This document shows, one piece after another, positions 6,287 to 16,300 of a stretch of DNA of 48,263 nucleotides. Position 1 is the stretch's first letter, and each line of letters opens with the position of its first letter. Made by a program: the position numbers and the translations under genes. The notes beneath the pieces are model-generated. The model was given only the letters and a program-made list of their open reading frames with translations, was not told where the DNA came from and ran no database searches. This stretch comes from Bacteroidota bacterium (GTDB lineage Bacteria; Bacteroidota; Ignavibacteria; UBA10030), in NCBI GenBank assembly GCA_021813905.1, contig JAKAJH010000021.1, positions 1 through 48,263 of the forward strand. Reading direction: 5' to 3'.

Positions 6287-8752
6287 GTGAAGAGAGAGTC
6301 GTTCATGCTTCGAATGCATTTGGTCGTCGTTCTGATGTGCATCATGCTTGGTACGCTGCGCGCGCAGCGCTCTGTGACCATCACCGGCCGTGTCGTGGAT
6401 GCGATGTCCGGCCATGCGCTGGAGGGAGCGAGTATTCGGGTCCCGGATCAGAATATTGCGACCCCGAGCGGTCATGATGGAACATTCCGGATCACCTGCA
6501 ATGCCGATCTCGCGTGTGTGTTGCGCGTCAGTTACGTCGGATACACGACCGCGCAGCGACGCGTGCTCGTGCCGCAAACGGGGTCGCTGGATGTGGAGAT
6601 CGCGCTGCAACCGACGGTTCTTCCGGGACAGACCGTGGTGATCACGGCGACGCGCGGACGGGAGCGTGAAACGCCGCTGACCTTCTCGACGCTTTCGGCG
6701 AAGGAGCTTGCATCGCGATACACGGTTCAGGACATTCCGCAGCTTCTTTCCGATCTCCCCTCGACGACATGGTATTCCGAGAACGGAAACGGGATCGGGT
6801 ACAACTATTTGAACATTCGCGGCTTCGATCAGAAGCGCATTTCGGTGATGATCAACGGGATCCCGCAGAACGATCCGGAAGACCATGACGTGTACTGGCT
6901 GGACTTTCCCGATCTGGCCGCGAACCTGCAGGACATTCAGGTTCAGCGCGGAGGGGGGAGCGCATTCTACGGGCCGCCAGCAATCGGTGGGAGCGTTAAC
7001 ATGGTCACTTCCACCTTTTCGATGGATCCCGGGGTCGACTTCTTCGCCGGATACGGGACGTACAACACCCGGAAGGTCTCCGTCGGCGTGAACTCGGGTC
7101 TGGTCGGCGGACGCTATCTCATATCCGGGAGACTTGGACGGATCGAGTCGGACGGGTACCGGGATCGCTCGTGGACGGATTTCTCCAGTTACTATCTGAG
7201 TGCCGTCCGGTTCGATGAGACGATGACGACCCAGGTCAACTTCTACGGCGGTCCGATCGCCGACCATCTGGCGTATTACGGGATCCCGAAGGCCGATGCG
7301 TACTCATCCGACGAAACAAGGCGCCGGCAGAACCCGATCCTGCGGCCGGACGAGATCGAGAATTTCAGTCAGCCGCACTACGAACTGCTCCACGAGTGGC
7401 GGGTGAACGACCGGCTGACGATCAGCAACACGCTGTTCCTCATGACCGGCGACGGATTCTACGACTACGACGGCTCGTGGGCGCCCTACTCGTACTTCCG
7501 GATCACGCCGGCGAACGGCTTCGCCGTGACCGGGGATCCGGACACGCTGTACATCCCCGGCGCGCTCATCCGCGCATATGTGAGCAACGTCCAGCACGGA
7601 TGGCTTCCGCGGGTGCAGTGGTCACATCCGAACGGGGAGCTGACGGTCGCGGGGGAGCTTCGGCTGCATCGATCGCTGCATTGGGGTGCTTTGCGATGGG
7701 GAGAAGAACTCCCCGCCGGCGTCACGCCCGACTTCCATTACTATGAGTATCACGGTGCGAAGGATATGATGTCGCTCTCGGCACAGGAGCTCTATCATCT
7801 GACGCCGACCGTGAATGTCATGGCGAGTGTGCAGTATGCGTACAACGCCTATCGGCTTTCCGATGAGAAGTATATGGGAACGGACTTTCGCGTGCCGTAC
7901 CATTTTCTGAATCCGAAGGCCGGCGTGAACGTGAATCTCTCCGACGAATTCAACGTGTACGCCCAAGTGTCGCAGACCTCACGCGAACCGAGGTTGAAGA
8001 ATCTGTATGATGCGGCGGAAGCAAGTACGCCTGCGTCATGGGGACCGGTGACGCCTCAGTTTCAGACGACGGGGCCCAATACGTATGACTTCAGCAAGCC
8101 CCTGGTGCGTCCGGAACGGCTGACGAATCTCGAACTCGGCGGCAGCTATGTGCGCGGAGCCCTCCGGCTGAGTCTCAACGGTTACTGGATGGAATTTCGG
8201 GACGAGATCATCAAGAATGGCCAGCTCGATCGGTTCGGGCAGCCGGTGACGGGAAACGCAGAGAAGACGCGCCATATCGGGGCCGAACTGAGCGGAAGTC
8301 TGGGAGTGCTGCCCGGGCTCGATATTCGGGGAAATATGACGATAAGCCGGAACCGGTTGGTTCAATACACGGTTTATAATGGAAACGCACCGGTTTCGCT
8401 TGATGGAAACGCCATTGCCGGCTTTCCGGATTTTTTGGCCAATATCCGTCTTGAATACTCCGGACAGGATTTTTCGGCAGGACTTTCCGTACAACATGTC
8501 GGGGATTTTTACACCGACAACTTCCAGAATCCCGACGGCGGCGTTGTTGATCCGAGCCGTCGCGTGGACGCCCGTACGGTGTGTGCAGCGTGGGGAACCG
8601 TGGCCGTCCCTTCTATCCTGGCTCGCGGTCTCGAATTTCAGATCCAGGTGAACAACGTGTTCGATGTGATCTATGCCACGAACGGCGAGGGAGATGAGTT
8701 TTTTCCCGCTGCGCGGCGAAATCTCTTTGCATCACTGAGACTAAATTTATAA
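6287..8752 (+). CDS. TonB-dependent outer-membrane receptor, predicted for thiamine or a precursor
   Basis: An 821-residue outer-membrane receptor. A signal peptide (residues 1 to ~27, ending LRAQ) is followed by a carboxypeptidase-regulatory-like domain (about 29-110, ITGRVVDAMSGHALEGASI ... VSYVGY), a TonB plug (about 115-240, VITATRGRERETPLTFSTLS ... LNIRGFDQKR) and a 22-strand-type barrel ending in FASLRLNL. The GTG at 6287 is preferred as start because GGAGGG at 6274-6279 lies 7 bases upstream; an ATG at 6305 is an alternative. The TPP riboswitch directly upstream and thiamine pyrophosphokinase downstream indicate thiamine (or a thiamine derivative) as cargo, matching the thiamine receptors predicted in Bacteroidota. 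Cargo is inferred from regulation only. Confidence 0.92.
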   Translation: MKRESFMLRMHLVVVLMCIMLGTLRAQRSVTITGRVVDAMSGHALEGASIRVPDQNIATPSGHDGTFRITCNADLACVLRVSYVGYTTAQRRVLVPQTGSLDVEIALQPTVLPGQTVVITATRGRERETPLTFSTLSAKELASRYTVQDIPQLLSDLPSTTWYSENGNGIGYNYLNIRGFDQKRISVMINGIPQNDPEDHDVYWLDFPDLAANLQDIQVQRGGGSAFYGPPAIGGSVNMVTSTFSMDPGVDFFAGYGTYNTRKVSVGVNSGLVGGRYLISGRLGRIESDGYRDRSWTDFSSYYLSAVRFDETMTTQVNFYGGPIADHLAYYGIPKADAYSSDETRRRQNPILRPDEIENFSQPHYELLHEWRVNDRLTISNTLFLMTGDGFYDYDGSWAPYSYFRITPANGFAVTGDPDTLYIPGALIRAYVSNVQHGWLPRVQWSHPNGELTVAGELRLHRSLHWGALRWGEELPAGVTPDFHYYEYHGAKDMMSLSAQELYHLTPTVNVMASVQYAYNAYRLSDEKYMGTDFRVPYHFLNPKAGVNVNLSDEFNVYAQVSQTSREPRLKNLYDAAEASTPASWGPVTPQFQTTGPNTYDFSKPLVRPERLTNLELGGSYVRGALRLSLNGYWMEFRDEIIKNGQLDRFGQPVTGNAEKTRHIGAELSGSLGVLPGLDIRGNMTISRNRLVQYTVYNGNAPVSLDGNAIAGFPDFLANIRLEYSGQDFSAGLSVQHVGDFYTDNFQNPDGGVVDPSRRVDARTVCAAWGTVAVPSILARGLEFQIQVNNVFDVIYATNGEGDEFFPAARRNLFASLRLNL

Positions 8753-8794
8753 ATTGATGACGGCTGCTCCGGTCTTTACCGGAGTGGCTGCTTC

Positions 8795-8839
8795 GGTCGC
8801 CGGGTGAACCGCCTCCCCTCGCTCGGCGGCCTTTTTTTT
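8795..8839 (+). terminator. Intrinsic terminator between the receptor gene and thiN
   Basis: GGTCGCCG (8795-8802) pairs with CGGCGGCC (8824-8831) over 8 bp including one G-U, followed directly by eight T residues (8832-8839). A smaller hairpin CTCCGGT/ACCGGAG lies just before it (8767-8784). The T run ends 8 bases before the thiN start codon, so thiN must be expressed by readthrough or from a promoter that I cannot see. Confidence 0.75.
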
Positions 8840-8847
8840 CTACTTTC

Positions 8848-9501
8848 ATGGGCCTGCAACGCACACGACACGCTCTCATCTTTGCGAATGGCGAGCCCCC
8901 ATCGCGCCGGCTTGCGGACCGGTATTTGAAGGAATGCGACCTGTTCGTCTGCTCCGATGGCGGAGCGAACACGGCCGACCGGTACGGGCTCAACCCGCAT
9001 GTGGTCCTCGGTGACCTTGATTCCGTTCGTCCGGGAGTGCTCCGACGCCTCCGAACCGCTGATGTTCTTCTCCGACCCGATCAGAACAGCACCGACCTCG
9101 AAAAAACGCTGCAGTGGGTTGTAAGCCGAGGGTATCGCAGGATCACGGTCCTCGGTGCCACCGGCGGACGTCTGGATCATGCCGCGGGCAACATCAGCGC
9201 CCTCGCGCGGTTTGCCCGAATCGCCGACATCCGGTTTGTCGATGCGACCGGGGAGCTTCGGCCGGTAGGCCGTGCCGTAACGCTTGATGTTCCACGGGGC
9301 ACTTCCATCTCGCTGATCCCCTTGGGCCGCTGCTCCGGCGTCCGAACTACGGGTCTGCGGTGGAATCTCCGCGATGAGGTGCTGGCTCCCGGCGTCCGGG
9401 ACAGCACGTCCAATGTCGTTCGCTCCCGGCCGGTGCGGATCCGGGTACGTCGGGGAACGCTCCTGTTGTTTCGCGTCTTTCGCCGCGCGGACACGCCATG
9501 A
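8848..9501 (+). CDS. thiN: Thiamine pyrophosphokinase
   Basis: Transfers pyrophosphate from ATP to thiamine to give TPP, the ligand of the upstream riboswitch. The 217-residue protein has the family motifs CSDGGAN (~residue 32), VVLGDLDSVRP (~50), DQNSTDLEKTLQW (~77) and LGATGGRLDHAAGNI (~100), then the C-terminal beta-sandwich. The start ATG at 8848 sits 8 bases after a terminator T run and has no visible Shine-Dalgarno site, which is odd for this contig. The stop overlaps the start of the next gene by 4 bases (ATGA), so the symporter is translationally coupled to it. The direct pairing with a transporter suggests uptake of free thiamine followed by trapping as TPP. Confidence 0.94.
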   Translation: MGLQRTRHALIFANGEPPSRRLADRYLKECDLFVCSDGGANTADRYGLNPHVVLGDLDSVRPGVLRRLRTADVLLRPDQNSTDLEKTLQWVVSRGYRRITVLGATGGRLDHAAGNISALARFARIADIRFVDATGELRPVGRAVTLDVPRGTSISLIPLGRCSGVRTTGLRWNLRDEVLAPGVRDSTSNVVRSRPVRIRVRRGTLLLFRVFRRADTP

Positions 9502-10943
9502 GCGTTCATTTTGGAGCGGTCGATCTCGGCCTGATCCTGCTCTATCTGGGCGCGGTCGTGTTCCTGGGCTATCGCGCGTCGCGCTCACGCCGGTCGGATG
9601 CGGATGAATTTTTGCTCGCGGGGCGAACACTGACGCTTCCGCTGTTCGTTGCCACGCTCGTATCCACCTGGTACGGCGGTATTCTGGGTGTCGGAGAATT
9701 CTCCTACCGGTACGGTTTGTCCAACTGGTTCGTGTTCGGCCTTCCGTACTACTTCTTCGCGCTTCTCTTTGCGCTCCTTCTCGCCCGACGCATACGCGCG
9801 ACCAACCTCTACACCATTCCGGACAAGCTCGAGCAATCGTTCGGACGGCCGACCGCGGTTTTGGGCGCTGTGTTGGCGTTCATCCTGGCGACGCCGGCGG
9901 CGTACGTGCTGATGCTGGGCGTGCTGGTGCAGGTCGTCTTCGGCGGCAATCTCACGCTCTGGGTGATCGCCGCGACCGCGCTGACGACGATCTACCTGTA
10001 CAAAGGCGGATTCCGCTCCGACGTGTGGGTGAACACGTTCGAGTTCGGGGCGATGTTCCTGGGATTCGCGCTCATCGTGGCGTTCGCTGTCGGGCGGTAC
10101 GGGGGATGGACGTTTCTCGAGACGCATCTTCCTCCGCTGCATCTGACATGGCGCGGCGGGAACAGCTGGCAGTACATTCTGGTCTGGTTCTTTATCGCGC
10201 TGTGGACTCTGATCGATCCCGCCTTTCATCAGCGGTGCTATGCCGCGCGCGATGAGGCAACGGCACAGCGTGGCATCCTCGTCTCGATCGCGTTCTGGTT
10301 CGTCTTCGACGCGCTGACGACGACCGCCGGCCTTTACGCCCGCGCGATCCTGCCCGGCTTGCCGCAGCCGATGTACTCCTATCCGGCGCTGGCGGAGGTG
10401 ATCCTGCCTCCTGTGGCGAAGGGATTATTCTACATCGGGATGCTGGCGACGATCATGTCGACACTGAGCAGCCTGACGCTGATCTCGGCCATCACAATCG
10501 GCAAGGATATCGTGGGACGCCTGGCGGTGCCGGAGCGCCGGGAAGAACTCACCACGCGGTGGACGCGGCACGGGCTGACGATCGCCGCATTGGTCTCGAT
10601 CGTGCTTGCCCTTGCGGTTCCGTCTGTGGTGGGATTATGGTACACCATCGGCACGTGTGTCATTCCGGGACTGCTGGTTCCGATTCTGGCAAGCTACTTC
10701 CGCCCGCTGCGGATTCCGCCGGCGTTCGCTTTCACATCCATGCTCACCGGCTGGCTCGTATCGACGGCGAGCTTCGTTGCCGGACACCTGTGGATGGCGG
10801 ATGGTGTTGCGCAGTATCCGCTGGGTATCGAACCGATGTATCCGGGACTGGCGGTGAGCCTGGCGGTGTGGGGGATGGGAAGGATCACAGCGGTGCGGCC
10901 GGGAAAAGAAGCAGAAGCAGGCGGCCGGGTCACGCCTCGGTGA
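9498..10943 (+). CDS. Sodium:solute symporter (SSS family), candidate thiamine transporter
   Basis: A 481-residue inner-membrane protein with about 13 hydrophobic segments. Family features include ADEFLLAGRTL near residue 35, the STWYGGILGVGEFSYRYG segment, ALWTLIDPAFHQRCYAARD near residue 240, and GMLATIMSTLSSLTLISA, the conserved Na+-site helix region. It overlaps thiN by 4 bases and so belongs to the thiamine locus. In Bacteroides the comparable locus is described as receptor, PnuT and pyrophosphokinase; here an SSS protein takes the inner-membrane place. SSS-type thiamine transporters (ThiV) have been predicted in other lineages from riboswitch linkage. Substrate is inferred from context. 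Confidence 0.88.
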   Translation: MSVHFGAVDLGLILLYLGAVVFLGYRASRSRRSDADEFLLAGRTLTLPLFVATLVSTWYGGILGVGEFSYRYGLSNWFVFGLPYYFFALLFALLLARRIRATNLYTIPDKLEQSFGRPTAVLGAVLAFILATPAAYVLMLGVLVQVVFGGNLTLWVIAATALTTIYLYKGGFRSDVWVNTFEFGAMFLGFALIVAFAVGRYGGWTFLETHLPPLHLTWRGGNSWQYILVWFFIALWTLIDPAFHQRCYAARDEATAQRGILVSIAFWFVFDALTTTAGLYARAILPGLPQPMYSYPALAEVILPPVAKGLFYIGMLATIMSTLSSLTLISAITIGKDIVGRLAVPERREELTTRWTRHGLTIAALVSIVLALAVPSVVGLWYTIGTCVIPGLLVPILASYFRPLRIPPAFAFTSMLTGWLVSTASFVAGHLWMADGVAQYPLGIEPMYPGLAVSLAVWGMGRITAVRPGKEAEAGGRVTPR

Positions 10944-10951
10944 GCCCGGCC
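10923..10951. terminator. Hairpin at the convergent junction of the symporter and thioesterase genes
   Basis: GGCCGGGTCAC (10923-10933) pairs with GTGAgCCCGGCC (10940-10951), 11 bp with one bulged G and a 6-base loop. It spans the symporter stop codon. On the minus strand it is followed by a pyrimidine-rich run (CTGCTTCTGCTTCTTTT), so it may terminate the thioesterase operon; on the plus strand no T run follows. Confidence 0.45.
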
Positions 10952-10969
10952 CGTACCATCCACTGATGG

Positions 10970-11476
10970 TCAGAACTCGAATTCCGCCGGATCGTGGTCC
11001 GACGGAATGATCTGCCACTCTTCAGCGCCACGATCGAAATCAGCGATCTTCTCGAGCGGCATCTTGAGGTATCGGCCGGTCCCGGAGGCCGCCACTGATC
11101 CGTCCGGCAGCACGATCTCCCCCGTGCCTTCGAAGAATCTCCCGTCCTGCTTCACGATGCGTCCGACGACGCGAAGGTCCGTATCCAGGGGGATCGGTTT
11201 GCGGAATTTCGTCGTGAACTCGACGGTCACTCCCCACAACATTTGATCGCTTTGCACATTCACCGCGCGGCCGATGGTCTCATCCAGCAGTGCCGTGGTG
11301 ATCCCCCCGTGCATGCGTCCGGGATAACTCTGATGGATCTCGGTGGGGTGAAAGACGCACACCAGTTGCCGGTCTTCCAGCTCATAGAATGCCGCCTTCA
11401 GGCCGAACGGATTCTTCATGCCGCAGACAAGACACATCCTGCTGTTTTCCTGCTTGCCGATGACGCGATGTTTCAT
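10970..11476 (-). CDS. Hotdog-fold (PaaI-like) thioesterase
   Basis: A 168-residue hotdog-fold protein. The N-terminus has the CLVCGMKNPFGL motif seen in one PaaI-like subgroup, and the core has the characteristic HGGITTALLDETIGRA segment, where the Asp/Glu on the long helix is the usual catalytic acid of acyl-CoA thioesterases. The start ATG at 11476 is chosen because the protein-like sequence (MKHRVIGKQENSR) begins there; upstream codons are Ser/Arg-rich noise from overlap with the neighbouring gene. Substrate unknown. It is the last gene of a minus-strand set that begins with the debranching enzyme, 52 bases after the aldo/keto reductase-like gene. Confidence 0.85.
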   Translation of the reverse strand: MKHRVIGKQENSRMCLVCGMKNPFGLKAAFYELEDRQLVCVFHPTEIHQSYPGRMHGGITTALLDETIGRAVNVQSDQMLWGVTVEFTTKFRKPIPLDTDLRVVGRIVKQDGRFFEGTGEIVLPDGSVAASGTGRYLKMPLEKIADFDRGAEEWQIIPSDHDPAEFEF

Positions 11477-11528
11477 GGAATTCCCGTATGTGTTCGGTGA
11501 TTGAGATGGCGGAAGGCGGGATCGTTCG

Positions 11529-12341
11529 TCACATGAACCATTTTCGCTGGTGGTGGACGACGTCGCCGAACTCGCGCATGAATGCCATTTCCTCGGACGA
11601 GAGCGGCCCGTCGCGGAGCGCCCGGACATTTTCCACCAGCTCGTGCTCCGTGCGGGGCGCGGTGAGACACACGTGGACATGTTCATTCGACAGCGCGAAC
11701 CGATAGCACTGTCCGGGCGTCGGGATGGGGCGTTGCGCCGGCCAGCCGCGGGGGCGCCGCAGAAGCTCGGTCCAGCGCGTGGCCGTGTAGTTCAGCACGG
11801 CCGGATGGTGCGCCTGCAGCCGGGGAAAGATCTCCTGCTCTGCACCCCGGTGGGCCGCATTGTACCGAATCATAAAGACATCCAGCGCGCCCTGACCGGC
11901 CAGCGTTCCGGCGAACGCACGATCGTGGCATGACATGCCCACGAATCGGACTCTTCCGTCTTGCTTCAGTCGCTGCAATTCCTCCCGTGCGCGCTCGGAG
12001 AACTGCTTCGGCTTTGTGACGCCGAGGAACAGGAAGGCGTCGATATACTCGGTGCCGAACTGGCGCAGACGCCGCTCCAGTGTCCGCCGCATATCCGGAT
12101 AGCCGATCAGCAGATTGTAGACGCCGGTCACCACGAAGAATCGCTCGCGCTCGTGGCGCAGAACATCCCGCATGGCCGCCGTCATCTGCGTGTCGACGCC
12201 GAAGCCGAAGAAGAGGTTCACTCCTTCATCGATTGCCCGAAAGACCGTCTGCTTGCCGGGCCGGTAGGATGCCGACAATCCCAGCCGATGCACGCGGTGG
12301 CCCGTTGCCCCGAAGGTTGTGTATGTGAAATCGTTCTCCAT
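11529..12341 (-). CDS. Aldo/keto reductase-like protein lacking the catalytic tetrad
   Basis: A 270-residue (beta/alpha)8 protein of aldo/keto reductase type: the order AIDEGVN, LRHERERFFVVTG, TEYIDAFLFLGV, KQDGRVRFVGMSCHDRAFA and the C-terminal LSNEHVHVCLTAPRTEHELVENVRA block are family features. The four catalytic residues do not appear at their expected places. After the DEGVN turn the sequence is LFFGFGVD instead of an FIDTAxxYG-type motif (no Asp, no Tyr), the strand with the Lys reads VVTGV instead of ATKV-like, and the His strand reads LFLGV instead of LIHxP-like. It may bind a cofactor or ligand without standard reductase activity. The ATG at 12341 has GAGG upstream. It lies 50 bases after the SPFH gene. 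Confidence 0.78.
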   Translation of the reverse strand: MENDFTYTTFGATGHRVHRLGLSASYRPGKQTVFRAIDEGVNLFFGFGVDTQMTAAMRDVLRHERERFFVVTGVYNLLIGYPDMRRTLERRLRQFGTEYIDAFLFLGVTKPKQFSERAREELQRLKQDGRVRFVGMSCHDRAFAGTLAGQGALDVFMIRYNAAHRGAEQEIFPRLQAHHPAVLNYTATRWTELLRRPRGWPAQRPIPTPGQCYRFALSNEHVHVCLTAPRTEHELVENVRALRDGPLSSEEMAFMREFGDVVHHQRKWFM

Positions 12342-12391
12342 AGGATTGCCTCGTGCGTGCCGTCCGCTCACGCGTGCAGCACCGCTTCCTG

Positions 12392-13282
12392 CTATTTCGT
12401 GTCGAGGATCAGCGGAAGTCCGTCCTTGCCTGCCCCGATGACCACGACCTTGGCATTCTGGGACGATGCGAGCTTCTCCGTTGCCTCGATCCCTTTCCAG
12501 CGGAGCAGCTGGTCACTGATCCCCCGCGTGACAATGGCCTGGAAATCGGAGATGCCCTGGGCTTCGATCCGTTTGCGCTCGGCTTCCTGCTTTTCCTTCG
12601 TCAGCACGAACTGCATGCGCTGGCTTTCCTGCTCGGCGCGGAGCTTTTCCTCGATCGCCGCGGTCAATCCCGCGGGAAGGCCGATCCGGCGGAGAGGAGA
12701 GGATTCGATGACGATGCCGCGCGTGGACACGAGCTTGGACAGGTCGGTCATGATGATCTGCGCGAGCATTTCCCGCTCGGACGTGTACAACGCCTTTGCT
12801 TCGTAGCCGGCGGTGACGCCACGGGCGACGGAGCGGAATTGCGGTTCCAAAATGATCTCCTGGTAATTCTCGCCGACGCTCTTGTAGACGTCGGCCGCCT
12901 TTTCCGGATCCAGATGAAACAGCACGCTGAGCTCCAGCTGGACTGTTAGTCCCTCTTTGGAGGGAACGTCCATCACTTCCTTGATCTCCTGGGTCTTCAC
13001 GGAGAACTTGATGACCCGCGCGAACGGGTTCACGAAGTTGATGCCGGCTTTCAGCGTGTTCGGGGAGACGGTTCCGAAGAAGTCCACCACTCCCACGTTC
13101 CCGGCGGGAATGACCGTGAACATCTGTGTGAGGGCGATGACGCTGAAGAGCCCGGCCGAGAGACCGGCCACCATCGCAGCGGACCTGAACACGATGTTGT
13201 GCTCCTGCGTCACTTTGCGACGGGCATTCCGCCACACGACCAGTGACCCGGCGACGATGAGCAGACTGAAGAGAAACAGCAT
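12392..13282 (-). CDS. SPFH/prohibitin-like membrane protein
   Basis: A 296-residue protein with an N-terminal membrane segment (MLFLFSLLIVAGSLVVW), a second hydrophobic stretch (about 30-50), and an SPFH/PHB domain (about 50-240: VIPAGNVGVVDFFGTVSPNT, NPFARVIKFSVKTQEI, LRRIGLPAGLTAAIEEKL). A coiled-coil helix rich in Glu, Gln and Arg follows (AIEEKLRAEQESQRMQ, then EAERKRIEA). Prohibitin-type proteins form ring assemblies on membranes and modulate proteases or microdomains. The ATG at 13282 has GGGAGGT 5 bases upstream; open frame further upstream lacks protein character. It starts 26 bases after the debranching enzyme, in the same orientation. Confidence 0.88.
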   Translation of the reverse strand: MLFLFSLLIVAGSLVVWRNARRKVTQEHNIVFRSAAMVAGLSAGLFSVIALTQMFTVIPAGNVGVVDFFGTVSPNTLKAGINFVNPFARVIKFSVKTQEIKEVMDVPSKEGLTVQLELSVLFHLDPEKAADVYKSVGENYQEIILEPQFRSVARGVTAGYEAKALYTSEREMLAQIIMTDLSKLVSTRGIVIESSPLRRIGLPAGLTAAIEEKLRAEQESQRMQFVLTKEKQEAERKRIEAQGISDFQAIVTRGISDQLLRWKGIEATEKLASSQNAKVVVIGAGKDGLPLILDTK

Positions 13283-13308
13283 GGTGACCTCCCTACGGCA
13301 GATGATGG

Positions 13309-16300
13309 TTAGTGTGAGAAGAAGGTATCGTACACATTCGGATCGGCGGGTGATCGCCGCCCTCCGCCGCTCCATTCCTGAGCCCGTGTGTCGACGCTCC
13401 GAAAATCGCCGATGCCCGATCCCCCGTGATCATCCTGCGCCCCGACCAGCACGGCGAATCGCCACCGGCCGTCCGGCGTGCCGATGACCTCGGTGGGAAC
13501 GGCGAAGGTGATGGTACCCTGCGCAGCATCGCCAATCGGTCTTCGTTCATCTCCGGCGACCGGCAAATACTCGGCGAGCACGCTGTCCCGCGCGTCTTCG
13601 ACGCGAATGCCGCCGCCGACGTAGATGACGTCGTCATACGCGTAGGACGGAGGAAGCGTGTACCGCGCGTTGCGGCCGACGGTGCGCCTCCCTGCTGCGC
13701 TTCCCTTGTTGATGCAGATCGCCGCATACGTCAGCTGGAAGCCGTACTCCGGATGCCAGCCGGGATTGGAGAGCGCACGGAACCGGAGCTGAATGTACAC
13801 ATTCTGCCGGTCGGCCGAGATCCGGACATGCGTGAGGTCGAGACTTCCCGGTGTGAGGCTGGACGTGCGAGGATAGGTATAATGCCCCGTCCCAACATCA
13901 TCACCGGCGGGGTCGGACGCATCAAGCAGTACCGGCGCTGCGGAATCGCTCACGGTGACCTCGGCGTGTGACAACAGCCGGTGGCCGGGGCCCTGCATGC
14001 ACCGGAGGCCGGGGCGGATGTATGCGGTTGCCAAACGCACGTCGTTCAAGCCCGGCTCGAACTGGATTCCCTGCAGGAATGACTGGACCGTCGTCGTATC
14101 ACCGCGGAGGGCGCGTTGCGTGTATCCGTTCGGGGCAAGTGTCAGCTCGATCTTCTGCCCGGGGGCGAGCGTGAACGAGCACATGCGTCCGGTGCCGGGA
14201 TCGAACGGCCATCCGAGGATGACCGCGAACGGCTGCTTCAGATCATTGCCGTCAAGGACGACGGCGGTCTTGCCGCGTTTTGCAGCGTATTCGATCTCGA
14301 TCCGCTCATTGCCGGCGGGCACGGTGAATGCCGCCGCGTGGATCGCATCAGGGAGACGGGGAAAGAGGGTCATCTGACGCTCCGGCACGTTGAGCGTGAC
14401 GCCAAAATAGGACTGGTACGTGTTCCGGATGAACTCGGCGAGGCTCCAGGCCTGGGAGAAGGTGCCGGACAATCGCGGCTCGGACTCTCCCGGGCGTGCG
14501 ATAGCGTCGGTGAGCTCCGACAAAGTGCCGACCGCACCGCGGTCAAGGATCTGATGCACCATGTTGTCGGTCACCTGAAAGGCCAGGTTTGGCAGCCCGT
14601 ACCCAACGGCGGTCTGGATCCACCGGCCGGCCAGCCACGTCCAGACGATTCCCTGATGGTACGCCGCGTCCTGGACGTAATATGGTTCGTAGTGATGATA
14701 GGGATGGAAATTGGGATCGTCCGGCGACAGGGAACCGACGCCGTACGGGTAGACCAGCTTCTCCGTTACCGTGATGAACATCGACAGTCGTACCCGCGGG
14801 TTCTGGACGATGTCGGTTGTGAAGAGCTGATTCGGCCGCAGCGACGTATCGGGCGTCCCGTCCGCCCGGAGATGATCGTAGACAAGGCGGGTTCGCGGAT
14901 CGATGAACAGCTGCTGGAACCAGCCCATCGCCTGATCGGTGATCTCATCCCAGCGCGCGGCGGATGACTCATCACCGGCGGATCGGGCCATCGACGATGC
15001 GGCGATCAATTGACGGATCCAGAGGGCCTGAATGTCGTTCGCCCTGTTCCCGCGCGGGGACCACGGACCGTCGGGCCCGACCGCATCCATCCACGTCTCG
15101 GCGTCGCCGTGCACGAGCAGCCGGTGCTCATCGGTGTGGTACCGCAGTGTGCCGGCAATCGATCGCTGTACCACGGGGTACATCTCCGTCGCAAACGCCG
15201 TATCACCCGACATGGCAACATAGTCCTGCAGCGCGAGTACGAACCATGGCGTTCCGTCGGCGGTGTTGTAGGCGATGGACGTCGGCGTGACGAGATTGGG
15301 GATCCGGCCGTAATTCGGACTCTCTGGATCCGTTTCCTGCCAGGTCGCAAATGACCGGAGGATCTCCCTGGCATCGTCGAAATGTCCCGTGACAAGCGTT
15401 GCACCGGGGAGCGAGATGAACGAGTCCCGCCCCCAGTAATTGTCGAACCACGGCAATCCGGCGAAGATACCTTTGCGGACCTGATGCATCACGAGGGCAT
15501 CCATCGAAAGCATTGCCCAATGAAGCGCCTGATCGAACCGGGCATTGTCCGTCCGCACGAATGAACTGTTCAGCAGACGCTCCATGCGTTGCTGCCGGGC
15601 GGCGATGAGCGACCGGAAGTCCGACGCGACCCGGCGAACCAAAGACCGTGCGGCGGGAGCGTCGTTTGCCGCCGCCAGAACAAACACCCGCTTTCCCCCG
15701 GTGGGCGCCGCGGCGAGACGCACCGGACTGAATCGGCGGCCGAAGACAAGAGACTCGGCGACGGCCTGCGCAGCCCCGTCCGACCCGACCGCGACCCGGA
15801 CCGGATAATCATCCGTAGCGGTGCGCTGAAGGTGGCGGACCGAGGCGACCAGTGCGATGCCGGAATCAGTCTCCGTTGTGTAGTCGTTCGCCTGCGTTGC
15901 CCAGTCGAACAGCGGCTCGATGGTCACCGTGCGCCCCTGCAGGTGATCCAGCTCGATGACCAGCGCATCGATGGAATCCAGGAGCGTAACGGTTTCCGTG
16001 ATTCCCGACAGATACCGGCGCATGAACTGATGCGGCCAGACCTTCGTCTCTCTCACGTCTCCCTTGCGGAGAACCGTCGTGTCGGCACAGATGCGGTAGT
16101 CGTCAAGCATCTTGTGCGCCATGATGTGCCAGCCCTGCCACGCCGTCCGATGCTCGGCGCTGGTCTCGGTGTAGAGGAAACCGGCCTGCTTGTTCGTGTA
16201 CCCGAGTTCCCGGGACGGACCGCTGACAGTGATGCGGAGCTCGTCGAGTGTGATCGGACCTCTGGCAGACGGCGACGGCGTACAGCCGATGCCGAGGGCG

